From NCBI RefSeq assembly GCF_018138715.1, contig NZ_JAGSHX010000006.1, positions 7,192,001-7,256,000 of the forward strand: a DNA stretch of 64,000 bases, in the 5' to 3' direction. The notes below the pieces were generated by a model, which was not told the DNA's origin, ran no database searches, and worked only from the letters and a program-made list of their open reading frames with translations. Of the stretch, positions 16,410 to 25,294 are shown in pieces (the first letter of the stretch is position 1; each line of letters begins with the position of its first letter). This stretch comes from Streptomyces asiaticus. Its GTDB lineage: Bacteria > Actinomycetota > Actinomycetes > Streptomycetales > Streptomycetaceae. A program made the translations under genes and the position numbers.

Positions 16410-18542
16410 ATGCGCACGCTGCTGGTAGACAACTACGACTCGTTCACCTACAACCTGTTCCACTACCTGGCCGAGGTGGGCGGCCAGGAGCCCGAGGTGA
16501 TCCGGCACGACGACCCCGGCTGGAAGCCCGAGATGCTGCGGGACTTCGACAATGTCGTCATCTCCCCCGGACCCGGCAGCCCCGAGCGCGCGGCCGACTT
16601 CGGCGTCTGCCGCGACATCGTGCTCGAAGGCGCCCTGCCGCTGCTCGGCGTCTGCCTGGGCCACCAGGGGGTGGGCCTGCTGAGCGGTGCCCGGGTGGTG
16701 CGGGCCGTCGAGCCCCGGCACGGCCGGCTGTCCCGGGTGACCCACGACGGCACCGGCCTCTTCGCCGGACTGCCCAGCCCGTTCGACGTCGTCCGCTACC
16801 ACTCGCTCACCGTCACCGACCTGCCCGAGGAGCTGCGGGCCACCGCCTGGACCGAGGACGGTGTGCTGATGGGGATCGCCCACCGCGAACGGCCCCTGTG
16901 GGGCGTGCAGTTCCACCCCGAGTCCATCTGCACCGAGCACGGCCGGCTGCTGCTGGGCAACTTCGCCGGCCTCACCCGCTCCTGGCAGACCCGCCGGGGA
17001 GTGGAACCGGCGGCGCGGCGGCGCGGCACACGCTCCTCCCTCCGCGGCGGCGCGGAACCCACCGCCGCGCCGCGCGCCACCCCGCGGTCGCTGCGGGTGC
17101 TGGTGGAGACCCTGCCCACCCGCTGGTCCGACGAGGTGGTCTTCGACCGGCTCTTCCGCGCCGACGGACACGCCTTCTGGCTGGACAGCAGCGCCACCGG
17201 GGGCGAGCGCGGACGGTTCTCGATGATGGGGGACGCCTCCGGGCCGCTGGCCCGGGTGGCCACCGCCGACACCTGGGCGGGCACCGTCACCGTCACCGCG
17301 GGCGGCTCGTGCGAGGTGCTGCACGAGGAGTTCCTGCCCTGGATCGAGCGCGACCTGCGCGCCACCCGGGTCCAACTGCCCGCGCTGCCCTTCGACTTCG
17401 CCCTCGGCTGGACCGGATACCTCGGCTACGAGCTCAAGGCCGAATGCGGCGGTGAGCGCACCCACCGCTCCTCGGAGCCCGACGCCGCGATGGTCTTCGC
17501 GGACCGCGCCGTGGTGTTCGACCACGAGACCTCGACCACCTATCTCCTCGCCCTGGCGGAGGAGGGCGAGGAGCGGGGTGGCGAGGAGCAGGCCCGGGCC
17601 TGGCTGCGCGGGACCGCCGGCCGGCTGGCGGAGCTGGCCGGGCGGGAGCCCCGCCCCACCCCGCTCACCACCGGCCCGGACGAGATACGGCTGCGCCACG
17701 ACCGCGAGCACTACCTGGAGATGATCGCCACCTGCCAGGAGCTGATCACCGCGGGGGAGACCTATGAGGTGTGCCTGACCAACATGGCCGAGGCCGAAGG
17801 ACCGGTGGACCCGTGGGCCGCGTACCAGTATCTGCGCCGGGTCAGCCCCGCGCCGTTCGCCGCCCTGCTCCGCTTCGGCCCGCTGTCCGTGCTGAGCACC
17901 TCGCCCGAGCGCTTTCTGCGGGTCTTCCGGGACGGCACCGTGGAGTCCCAGCCGATCAAGGGCACCCGGCCGCGCGGCGGCTCCCCGGCCGAGGACGAGC
18001 TGCTGCGGGTCGACCTCGCCACCAGCGAGAAGGACCGCTCCGAGAACCTGATGATCGTCGATCTGGTGCGCAACGACCTCGGCCGCACGGCGGAGATCGG
18101 CTCGGTGCGGGTGCCCAAGATCTTCGACGTGGAGACCTATGCGACGGTCCATCAGCTGGTCAGCACCGTACGCGCCACCTTGCGGCCGTCGAGCTCCGCG
18201 GTCGAGAGCGTACGCGCCGCCTTCCCCGGCGGATCGATGACCGGCGCGCCCAAGATCCGCACCATGCAGATCATCGACGATCTGGAGGCGGGGCCGCGCG
18301 GGGTCTACTCGGGCGCCATCGGCTACTTCTCACTGTCCGGGGCGTGCGATCTGAGCATCGTGATCCGCACCCTGGTGGTGACCCCGGACCGGATCCGGTA
18401 CGGGGTGGGCGGGGCGATCGTGGCGCTGTCCGACCCGGACGAGGAGTTCGAGGAGACGGCCGTGAAGGCGACCCCGCTGCTGCGGCTGCTGGGTGCGGAG
18501 TTCCCCGGCCGGGTGGGCACCGAGACGGCGGCGGCTCGCTGA
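16410..18542 (+). CDS. pabAB: Fused aminodeoxychorismate synthase (glutaminase PabA + chorismate-binding PabB)
   Basis: 710 residues. The N-terminal class I amidotransferase has its nucleophile Cys82 in GVCLGHQG and the histidine in VQFHPES; the linker ends near residue 210. The C-terminal chorismate-binding half carries PIKGTRPRG with Lys517, where anthranilate synthases have alanine, plus DRSENLMIVDLVRNDLGR and PGGSMTGAPK. These mark aminodeoxychorismate rather than anthranilate formation. It converts chorismate and glutamine to 4-amino-4-deoxychorismate. The lyase giving 4-aminobenzoate is not in the window and may be the housekeeping PabC. Fused PabAB genes are common in Streptomyces antibiotic clusters; divergent placement from the terpenoid operon suggests it feeds that cluster. 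Confidence 0.95.
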   Translation: MRTLLVDNYDSFTYNLFHYLAEVGGQEPEVIRHDDPGWKPEMLRDFDNVVISPGPGSPERAADFGVCRDIVLEGALPLLGVCLGHQGVGLLSGARVVRAVEPRHGRLSRVTHDGTGLFAGLPSPFDVVRYHSLTVTDLPEELRATAWTEDGVLMGIAHRERPLWGVQFHPESICTEHGRLLLGNFAGLTRSWQTRRGVEPAARRRGTRSSLRGGAEPTAAPRATPRSLRVLVETLPTRWSDEVVFDRLFRADGHAFWLDSSATGGERGRFSMMGDASGPLARVATADTWAGTVTVTAGGSCEVLHEEFLPWIERDLRATRVQLPALPFDFALGWTGYLGYELKAECGGERTHRSSEPDAAMVFADRAVVFDHETSTTYLLALAEEGEERGGEEQARAWLRGTAGRLAELAGREPRPTPLTTGPDEIRLRHDREHYLEMIATCQELITAGETYEVCLTNMAEAEGPVDPWAAYQYLRRVSPAPFAALLRFGPLSVLSTSPERFLRVFRDGTVESQPIKGTRPRGGSPAEDELLRVDLATSEKDRSENLMIVDLVRNDLGRTAEIGSVRVPKIFDVETYATVHQLVSTVRATLRPSSSAVESVRAAFPGGSMTGAPKIRTMQIIDDLEAGPRGVYSGAIGYFSLSGACDLSIVIRTLVVTPDRIRYGVGGAIVALSDPDEEFEETAVKATPLLRLLGAEFPGRVGTETAAAR

Positions 18543-18553
18543 GCGCCCAGCAC

Positions 18554-18619
18554 GGCCCCGGACATCGCCGCGGCCCCGGACACCGCCGCGGTCCCGGACG
18601 CCGCGGCCCCGGACACCCC
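18554..18619. repeat. Tandem repeat of an 18-bp GGCCCCGGACAccGCCGC unit
   Basis: Two full 18-bp copies (18554-18571, 18572-18589), a 15-bp shortened copy and a partial fourth, filling the gap between pabAB and the next gene. It ends exactly at the TetR operator. Confidence 0.7.
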
Positions 18620-18633
18620 TAAGCGCTTGCTCA
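18620..18633. promoter_or_regulatory. TetR operator TAAGCG-N2-TGCTCA (copy 1)
   Basis: An inverted repeat of T(A/G)AGC(G/A) half-sites 22 bp upstream of the TetR start. A second copy with the same arms precedes the convergent MaoC gene at 19769-19782. The shared sequence strongly suggests one regulator, most simply the adjacent TetR, controlling itself and the dehydratase. Confidence 0.6.
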
Positions 18634-18655
18634 CTCTCCGTGTAGGGTGTGCGCC

Positions 18656-19291
18656 ATGGACGCGGAGCCGAAGAACACCGGTGGCAAGGCCGAGCCCTGG
18701 GGCGACATCACCCCCGACGCCGCCCGGCGGCTGGTGAGCGCCGCCGTGCACGCCTTCGCGGAGCGTGGCTACCACGCCACCACCACCCGGGACATCGCCA
18801 GCCGCGCCGGAATGAGCCCGGCCGCGCTCTACATCCACTACAAGACCAAGGAAGAGCTGCTCTACCAGATCAGCAAGGTCGGCCATGAGCGGGCCCTGAC
18901 GATCCTGGAGCGGGCGCGGGACAGCGAAGGCACCCCCGCCGAGCGGCTGGCCGACGCCGTCCGCTCGTTCGTCCGCTGGCACGCCGAGCACCACACGACC
19001 GCGCGCGTGGTGCAGTACGAGCTCGGCGCGCTGGCGGAGGAGCACCACGCCGAGGTCATCGCGGTCCGCAAGGCCACGGACGGGGCGGTGCGCTCGATCA
19101 TCGAGGACGGGGTGAAGGCGGGCGTCTTCGACGTCCCGGACGTCCGCGGCACCTCGGTCGCGGTGCTGTCCCTGTGCATCGACGTCGCCCGCTGGTTCAA
19201 CGCTCGCGGGCGCAGCACCCCCGACGAGGTCGGCGACCTCTACGCGGGTCTGGTGCTGCGCATGGTGGGGGCCCGCGTCGGTCAGCCGTAG
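18656..19291 (+). CDS. TetR-family regulator
   Basis: 211 residues from ATG 18656; a GTG three codons earlier (18647) is possible. The N-terminal helix-turn-helix is typical (GYHATTTRDIASRAGMSPAAL, in which the recognition helix covers the last third, residues about 40-60), followed by the usual YIHYKTKEELLY. The C-terminal ligand domain is all-helical. Many relatives control fatty-acid or acyl-CoA genes. It converges on the MaoC gene with a 10-bp overlap of the 3' ends, and both genes have the same operator upstream, so I infer that it represses both. Ligand unknown, probably an acyl-CoA. Confidence 0.9.
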   Translation: MDAEPKNTGGKAEPWGDITPDAARRLVSAAVHAFAERGYHATTTRDIASRAGMSPAALYIHYKTKEELLYQISKVGHERALTILERARDSEGTPAERLADAVRSFVRWHAEHHTTARVVQYELGALAEEHHAEVIAVRKATDGAVRSIIEDGVKAGVFDVPDVRGTSVAVLSLCIDVARWFNARGRSTPDEVGDLYAGLVLRMVGARVGQP

Positions 19292-19743
19292 AAGCGGACG
19301 ACGGACTCCGCCACGCACGCCGGCTTGTCGCCGCCCTCCCGCTCCAGGGTCACCGTCAGCGTCATCTGGAGACCGTCCTTGACCTCGGCCGCCTCCACGA
19401 TCCGGCCGGTGGCGCGCAGCCGGGAGCCGACCGGGACGGGGGAGGGGAAGCGGACCTTGTTGACCCCGTAGTTGATGCCCATGCGCACGCCCTCGACCCG
19501 CAGCAGCTGCGGGGTGAACAACGGCAGCAGGGACAGCGTCAGATAGCCGTGCGCGATCGTGGTGCCGAACGGACCGGCGGCCGCCTTCTCCGGGTCCACA
19601 TGGATCCACTGGTGGTCGCCGGTCGCGTCGGCGAACAGATCGATGCGCTTCTGGTCGACCTCCAGCCAGTCGCTGGGGCCGAGTTCCTCGCCGACCGCGG
19701 ACCGCAGTTCATCGGGCGAGGTGAAGATCCTGGGCTCTGCCAT
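19282..19743 (-). CDS. MaoC-family (R)-enoyl-CoA hydratase
   Basis: 153 residues from ATG 19743, 5 bp after a strong AGGAGG. The hot-dog fold hydratase motif is visible: FADATGDHQWIHVD (Asp and His catalytic pair, near residues 35-48) followed by GPFGTTIAHGYLTLSLLPL. It hydrates trans-2-enoyl-CoA to (R)-3-hydroxyacyl-CoA, or a related acyl substrate. The operator copy at 19769-19782 lies about 25 bp upstream of the start, where it would block transcription. Stand-alone MaoC genes paired with TetR regulators are common in Streptomyces; the particular pathway is unknown. Confidence 0.92.
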   Translation of the reverse strand: MAEPRIFTSPDELRSAVGEELGPSDWLEVDQKRIDLFADATGDHQWIHVDPEKAAAGPFGTTIAHGYLTLSLLPLFTPQLLRVEGVRMGINYGVNKVRFPSPVPVGSRLRATGRIVEAAEVKDGLQMTLTVTLEREGGDKPACVAESVVRFYG

Positions 19744-19768
19744 GCGTGCCTCCTGGGCAACCACTCAC

Positions 19769-19782
19769 TAAGCGACTGCTCA
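19769..19782. promoter_or_regulatory. TetR operator TAAGCG-N2-TGCTCA (copy 2)
   Basis: Same arms as the site at 18620-18633, with only the two spacer bases differing (AC instead of CT). It lies in the promoter of the leftward MaoC gene. Confidence 0.6.
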
Positions 19783-19975
19783 GCATGGTGGGCTGACCAG
19801 GGGCCTGTCAACGCGGCCCGCGTCGAGGCGGCCATCGGCGTGTGTCAGCGGTCGACGGCGGGTGTCAGTGGCCATCGGTGATCGACGGCTGTCTTCAGGG
19901 GATTCCGGCGCGCTCGCCGGTCGTCCGGTGCTCAAAGGTTCCGACGAGCGCGCTCCCGGCCGGGGCGGCCGGGTG

Positions 19976-20587
19976 TCATACGGTGGCGTACCGGCTCATC
20001 CGGACCACCCGCCGGGCCGCCGCCAGGGCCTCGGTGGTCAGCAGCGGCAGCGGCACCACGATGCCGCAGTCCGCGCAGACCGGCCCGGCCGAGGGGTAGC
20101 GGTCCAGGTCCTCGCGCCAGACCAGGCCCGGTCGGATGCATACCGGGCAGGCCGCCCCCGGTCCCGATTCCATCGCCGCGATCAGCCGTCGCAGCACATC
20201 CGCGAGGCGGTCGTCGGGATGGGTCGAGGGGCTCTCGCAGGGAATGATGTCGCATCCGCCCCAGGTGCGCAGATGCCAGTCGTCGACAGCGCTCGGCTGC
20301 CGGATGCCGAGAAGTTTCTCCTGCCTGCGCCGGGCGGCGAAGTCCGCCTCGTACGCGAGCCACAGTGTGCGGGCCTCCTCGAGCTCCTCAAGGGCGGTGA
20401 GCAGTCGTAGGGGGTCCGGCCTGCGATCCTCCGGGGTGATCCCGGAGCGGGTGCACAGATGGTGCCAGGTCGCCCGGTGCCCGTACGGCGCGAACCGTTC
20501 CAGGCATTTGCGCAGCGATGTGCGCCGAGCGGTGATGTGTCTGCGTGGATTGCGAACCTCTCGTGCGAGTGCTCTGAAACCGGCCAC
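19976..20587 (-). CDS. Hypothetical protein with C-terminal zinc ribbon
   Basis: 203 residues; I do not recognise the family. The first 80 residues are basic and helical (MAGFRALAREVRNPRRHITA...). The centre has a Trp/Cys-containing segment (DDWHLRTWGGCDIIPCESP). The C-terminal third contains CPVC and CADC pairs about 28 residues apart, arranged as a four-cysteine zinc ribbon, which suggests a nucleic-acid- or protein-binding role. It is isolated: MaoC lies 230 bp on one side and the divergent acylase gene 200 bp on the other. Codon usage is normal for the genome, so I regard it as a real gene. Confidence 0.7.
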   Translation of the reverse strand: MAGFRALAREVRNPRRHITARRTSLRKCLERFAPYGHRATWHHLCTRSGITPEDRRPDPLRLLTALEELEEARTLWLAYEADFAARRRQEKLLGIRQPSAVDDWHLRTWGGCDIIPCESPSTHPDDRLADVLRRLIAAMESGPGAACPVCIRPGLVWREDLDRYPSAGPVCADCGIVVPLPLLTTEALAAARRVVRMSRYATV

Positions 20588-20788
20588 TTCCTACCACCTC
20601 CGCGTGTTGCGGACCCGACTCGTTGTCGAATGGACGTAACGCAGCGCGATCCGGATCCATCGAATTCCCTGGATCTTCGCGGGCAGTCCTCATCCGTCCA
20701 CACGCGGAAAGAAGTTGACGCCCGCTCATCTTCCAGGCCGCTAATACCGCCGGTAACCTCCGTCCGACGGCAATCGGGAGGAGCGCAC

Positions 20789-23623
20789 ATGCGACGACGA
20801 ACCCCCAGGCCCACCAGAACCCGCAAGCTCACCAGTACCGTGCTCGCCGCGGCCGCCGCGCTCGGCCTCGGCATCGCCCTCGCGGCCCCGGTGCCCACGC
20901 CGGCCCGGGCGGAACCCGCCGCCGCGGCCGCCACCGACTACTGCCGGGGCCAGTGCTCCGACATCCTCCCGCCGGGCGCCACCGGCAACGCCACCCTGGC
21001 CGACATCCTCGCCAACCGGGTGCTGGGCACCCATCCCGAGCACAGCACCGACCAGCTCGGCCCGTACGGCAATCTGGCGAGCGGCTACCCCACGCTCACC
21101 GACGACAAGCTGAACAGCTTCTTCAACGACTCCTCCTTCGGAGTCCCCGCCGACCAGGTCGCCTCGGTGACCAAGCCGCGCGACGACGTCACGATCACCC
21201 GCGACAAGAAGACCGGCGTCCCGCACATCCAGGGCACCACCCGCGAGGGCACCGAGTACGGCGCCGGATACGCCGCCGCCCAGGACCGGCTGTGGCTGAT
21301 GGACCTCTTCCGCCACGTGGGCCGCGGCGAGCTGACCCCCTTCGCCGGCGGCGCACCCGCCAACCAGGGCCTGGAGCAGGACTTCTTCCGCCAGGCGCCG
21401 TACACCGAAGAGGACTACCAGGCGCAGATCGACTACATCCTCACCCACGGCGGGGAGCGCGGCCGCCAGGCGCTGGCCGACGCCCAGGCGTATGTCGACG
21501 GCATCAACGCCTACGCCAAGAAGTCCAAGGACGGCCGGTACTTCCCCGGTGAGTACGTGCTCACCGGCCATATCGACGCGATCACCAACGCCGGTGAGAT
21601 CCAGCCGTTCAAGCTCACCGACCTGATCGCCCTCGCCTCCGTCGTCGGCGCGCTCTTCGGCAACGGCGGGGGCGGCGAGGTGGAGGGCGCGCTCTCGCTG
21701 CTCGCCGCCCAGCAGAAGTACGGCCTCGCCGAGGGCACCAAGGTGTGGGAGTCCTTCCGGGAGCGCAACGACCCGGAGGCGGTGCTGACCGTGCGCGACG
21801 GCAGCTTCCCGTACGCCGGCAAGCCCGCTACGCCCAAGGGCACCGCCCTGCCCGACACCGGCTCGGTCACCCCCGAACAGCTCGTCTACGACCGCGAGGG
21901 CGGCGCCGCCACCAAGGCCCGCACCCGGGTCAAGGCCCCCAAGTCGTCCCTGGAGCCGCTGCGCGGCATCTACGACGACGGGGTGCTGCCCCGCGATCTG
22001 TTCAGCCGCAAGAAGGGCATGTCCAACGCGCTCGTGGTCTCCGGCAAGTACACCTCGAGCGGCCACCCGGTGGCCGTCTTCGGCCCCCAGACCGGCTACT
22101 TCGCCCCACAGCTGCTGATGCTCCAGGAAATCCAGGGCCCGGGGATCAGCGCCCGCGGCGCCTCCTTCGCGGGGGTCGGGATGTACGTCCAGCTCGGCCG
22201 GGGCCAGGACTACGCCTGGAGCGCCACCACCTCGGCCCAGGACATCACCGACACCTACGCGGTCGAGCTGTGCTCCCCGGACGGCTCCGCGCCGCACCTG
22301 GACTCCACGTACTACCGCTACCGCGGCGCCTGTGTGCCGATGGACAAGCTGGAGCGGCGCAACGCCTGGAAGCCCACCCTCGCCGACTCCACCGCCGCCG
22401 GCTCGTACCGGATGCAGGTCTACCGCACCAAGTACGGGCTGGTCACCCACCGGGCGACGGTCGGCGGCAAACCGGTGGCCTACACCCTGCTGCGCGCCAC
22501 CTACCGCCACGAGGCCGACTCCATCATCGGCTTCCAGATGCTCAACGACCCCGGCTATGTGACCGACGCCAAGTCCTTCCAGAGCGCGGCGCAGCACATC
22601 AACTACACCTTCAACTGGTTCTACGCCGACTCCCGGCAGACCGGGTACTACAACAGCGGGCTCAATCCGGTGCGCGCCGCGGACGTCGACTCCTCGCTGC
22701 CGGTGAAGGCCGACCCCGCCTATGAGTGGCGGGACTTCGACCCGAAGGACAACACCGCGGCGGCCACCCCGCCCGCCGAACACCCCCAGTCCATCGACCA
22801 GGACTACTACATCAGCTGGAACAACAAACTGGCCAAGGACTACAGCGCGGCCGGCTTCGGCAACGGCTCGGTGCACCGCGGCAACCTCCTCGACGACCGG
22901 GTGCGCGCCCTGGTCCGCAAGGGCGGTGTCACCCGCTCCGCGCTCACCCGGGCCATGGCCGAGGCCGCCGTCACCGATCTGCGCGGCGAGGACGTGTTGC
23001 CGGAGCTGCTGAAGGTGGTGCGCTCCAAGCCCATCGACGACCCCCAGCTGGCCACGGCCGTCCAGCAGCTGGACTCCTGGCAGTCGGCGGGCTCACAGCG
23101 CCATGAGACCAGCGCCGGCTCGCACACCTACGGGCACGCCGACGCGGTACGGATCATGGACGCCTGGTGGCCGCTGCTGGTCGAGGCCGAGTTCAGATCC
23201 GGCCTGGGCGACGGGCTCTACGACGCGCTGCGCGCCAATCTGTCCGTCGACGAATCGCCCTCCGCCGGGCACGGGCCCACCGGCTCGCACGCCGGGTCGT
23301 CCTTCCAGTCCGGCTGGTGGTCCTATGTCGACAAGGACCTGCGCACGGTCCTCGGCGAGGACGTCAAGGGCCCGCTGGCCCGCCCGTACTGCGGCGGCGG
23401 ACAGCTCGGCGCCTGCCGTGACGCCCTGCTGACCAGCCTGAAGACGGCCGTGGGCAAGACCGCCGCGCAGGTCTACCCGGGGGACGACAACTGCTCCGCG
23501 GGCGACCAGTGGTGTGCCGACGCCATCATCCAGCGGCCCGTCGGCGGGCTCACCCACGACAAGATCAGCTGGCAGAACCGGCCCACCTTCCAGCAGGTCG
23601 TGGAGTTCCCGGCGCACCGCTGA
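20789..23623 (+). CDS. Secreted penicillin-acylase-family (Ntn) amidohydrolase
   Basis: 944 residues. ATG 20789 follows GGAGGAG. A Sec signal peptide is clear: basic start, hydrophobic run, cleavage after ARA near residue 44. The alpha-chain region holds DVTITRDKKTGVPHIQG and AGYAAAQDRLWLMDLFRH, typical of the family. Autocatalytic processing should expose Ser412 in KKGMSNALVVSG as the N-terminal nucleophile of the beta chain. Relatives cleave penicillins, acyl-homoserine lactones, cyclic lipopeptides or aculeacin-type side chains outside the cell; the substrate here is not predictable. It probably acts on the medium or on competitors' signals. The gene appears monocistronic. Confidence 0.93.
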   Translation: MRRRTPRPTRTRKLTSTVLAAAAALGLGIALAAPVPTPARAEPAAAAATDYCRGQCSDILPPGATGNATLADILANRVLGTHPEHSTDQLGPYGNLASGYPTLTDDKLNSFFNDSSFGVPADQVASVTKPRDDVTITRDKKTGVPHIQGTTREGTEYGAGYAAAQDRLWLMDLFRHVGRGELTPFAGGAPANQGLEQDFFRQAPYTEEDYQAQIDYILTHGGERGRQALADAQAYVDGINAYAKKSKDGRYFPGEYVLTGHIDAITNAGEIQPFKLTDLIALASVVGALFGNGGGGEVEGALSLLAAQQKYGLAEGTKVWESFRERNDPEAVLTVRDGSFPYAGKPATPKGTALPDTGSVTPEQLVYDREGGAATKARTRVKAPKSSLEPLRGIYDDGVLPRDLFSRKKGMSNALVVSGKYTSSGHPVAVFGPQTGYFAPQLLMLQEIQGPGISARGASFAGVGMYVQLGRGQDYAWSATTSAQDITDTYAVELCSPDGSAPHLDSTYYRYRGACVPMDKLERRNAWKPTLADSTAAGSYRMQVYRTKYGLVTHRATVGGKPVAYTLLRATYRHEADSIIGFQMLNDPGYVTDAKSFQSAAQHINYTFNWFYADSRQTGYYNSGLNPVRAADVDSSLPVKADPAYEWRDFDPKDNTAAATPPAEHPQSIDQDYYISWNNKLAKDYSAAGFGNGSVHRGNLLDDRVRALVRKGGVTRSALTRAMAEAAVTDLRGEDVLPELLKVVRSKPIDDPQLATAVQQLDSWQSAGSQRHETSAGSHTYGHADAVRIMDAWWPLLVEAEFRSGLGDGLYDALRANLSVDESPSAGHGPTGSHAGSSFQSGWWSYVDKDLRTVLGEDVKGPLARPYCGGGQLGACRDALLTSLKTAVGKTAAQVYPGDDNCSAGDQWCADAIIQRPVGGLTHDKISWQNRPTFQQVVEFPAHR

Positions 23624-23672
23624 GCCATGAGGGGCGGGGCCCCGCACCCGGCGGGGCCCCGCCCCCGGTCCG

Positions 23673-24995
23673 CTACCCCGCTCCGATCCGGCCCGCGCGC
23701 AGCACCACCCGGGCCAGCTCCTCATGGCAGATGTCGCTGTGCGCCCCGGCCGGCGGCACACCGCGCCGGACGACCTCGGAGACATCGACGCTCACACAGC
23801 CCCCGGCCGGGAACGGGCCGTCCAGCGCCTCGGCCAGCTCCAGCCGCGGGCAGCCGTCCACCGCATGGACGCCGTCGTACCCGATCGCCCCCCAGCGGAG
23901 GTCGCCCGGCAGCAGCGAGGCATCGTCCCAGGACACCCGCGACGCCACCGGATACAGCAGCCCCAGCGCGGTGTCATGGCGCGAATGGCAGGACACCAGC
24001 GGCCCGCTGACCCGGCGCGGGGCGTCGTGCAGCACCCCGCCGCAGTCGGCCGCGTGCGGCAGCCGCCCGGCGAAGGCGTAGTGCGAGAACGCCCCCTGGA
24101 GCAGGGTCACCGACGCCACCGTGGCGCCCTCCTCCAGCCCGGTCAGCGCGAACGACACCAGCCGGGCGCCGAAGCTGTGGCCGACCAGATGGATCCGCGG
24201 CGCGGTCCGCAGGGCCGCGAGGGCGCCGAGCACCGGGCCGAGGCCCTCGCGCCCGACCGTGCCGGCCCGCCGCTTCATCACGTAGTACGTCCCCTGGCGC
24301 AGCAGCTCGTGCGCCCCGTCCCAGAGGCCGCCGAGCCCGCCGAGCCCGCTGTCGAAGACGGCGCGGTCCTCCGCGTCGGTCTTCCCGCGCGCCTCGGTGA
24401 GCGCGGCGGCGAGCCGCTCACAGACCTCCGTCACGTCCTGCCCGAACATCGCCGGTACGCCGTCCTCGTCCGGCTCCGCGTCCGTGTCCGCCGCGTCCCC
24501 CGCGCCGCCGGACATCCCGCGCACCCGCACCAGACCGCGCACCAGCACCGCGAACTCGTCCAGCGCCGCCAGCCGTTCCGGCCGCTCGGCCAGCAGCTCC
24601 GCGAGGCGCGCCACGATCTGCTGCCGCCCCGGGAAGACCGCGTCCAGCGCCCGGTGGGTCTCCGCGTCGAGCCCCGGCGGCTCCCCGGGCGCCTGGTCCC
24701 GGGGTAACCCCCCGAGCGACTCGTCGGCGAACCGCATCGACGGCCACACCACTCCCACATAGCCCGGCCGCGCCGGGCCCGCCTCGCCGAGCAGCCCCGG
24801 GAAGGGCGCGAAGAAGCGGTCGTACAGCCGTGTGGCCATGGTCCGGGTGTTGTTCCAGCCGTGCGAGAACACCACCAGATCGGTGAGCTCCTGCTGCGCG
24901 GCCTGTTCCAGCAGCCGGTCCCGCTGCCGGGTGTCGACGTCCCCGTCCGCGTCGAATCTCAGCTCCCAGTACGGCCTTACGCTCATCCCCGTCAT
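23673..24995 (-). CDS. Alpha/beta-hydrolase-fold protein
   Basis: 440 residues from ATG 24995 (GAGGGGAAAG upstream). The N-terminal part reads LVVFSHGWNNTRTMATRLYDRFF, the HG oxyanion-hole region of a hydrolase. A nucleophile elbow GHSFG (in HLVGHSFGARLVSFAL) follows near residue 285, and a late histidine region (AHSDICHEELARVVL) could complete a triad. An acidic low-complexity loop separates the halves. Homologues in Streptomyces are often mislabelled as serine-threonine kinases, but no kinase motif is visible. No export signal, so probably cytoplasmic. Substrate unknown. It lies tail-to-tail with the acylase gene, 49 bp apart, and divergent from the LysR gene. Confidence 0.75.
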   Translation of the reverse strand: MTGMSVRPYWELRFDADGDVDTRQRDRLLEQAAQQELTDLVVFSHGWNNTRTMATRLYDRFFAPFPGLLGEAGPARPGYVGVVWPSMRFADESLGGLPRDQAPGEPPGLDAETHRALDAVFPGRQQIVARLAELLAERPERLAALDEFAVLVRGLVRVRGMSGGAGDAADTDAEPDEDGVPAMFGQDVTEVCERLAAALTEARGKTDAEDRAVFDSGLGGLGGLWDGAHELLRQGTYYVMKRRAGTVGREGLGPVLGALAALRTAPRIHLVGHSFGARLVSFALTGLEEGATVASVTLLQGAFSHYAFAGRLPHAADCGGVLHDAPRRVSGPLVSCHSRHDTALGLLYPVASRVSWDDASLLPGDLRWGAIGYDGVHAVDGCPRLELAEALDGPFPAGGCVSVDVSEVVRRGVPPAGAHSDICHEELARVVLRAGRIGAG

Positions 24996-25294
24996 CGTTC
25001 TTTCCCCTCGGATGGTCCGATGTGCGTGCATCGTCCCAACTGCCCCGACCGCTGGCCATACGACACGCGTACGGTCGCCGTCGGACAATCGGCCAGCCGT
25101 TCGACTTACCCGGAATGGGACGGGCGGAACCTGGAATGCCGGGCTCCGTCACCATCCTGCGATAGCGAATTCCCGAATATCCATCGGAAGAATATCGCAG
25201 CTGTTCTCCGGATCAGTTCATGACAAGACGCTGCACTATGCTGCGAACGGAAACGTCATTGGGGTGCCGAATACTCTTCGAGCGGAAGGCCGGA
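24996..25294. promoter_or_regulatory. Divergent promoter region between hydrolase and LysR-type gene
   Basis: 299 bp, relatively AT-rich near 25160-25260, with no credible gene. GAATATC-like short repeats occur near 25175 and 25190. LysR-type regulators often bind such divergent spaces, but no unambiguous T-N11-A dyad stands out. Confidence 0.4.

Noticed and set aside
20741..22876. A 700-codon open frame antisense to the penicillin acylase gene
   Set aside because: Composition is Gly/Val/Arg/His shadow-type, with no recognisable domain. The sense strand encodes a complete secreted acylase.
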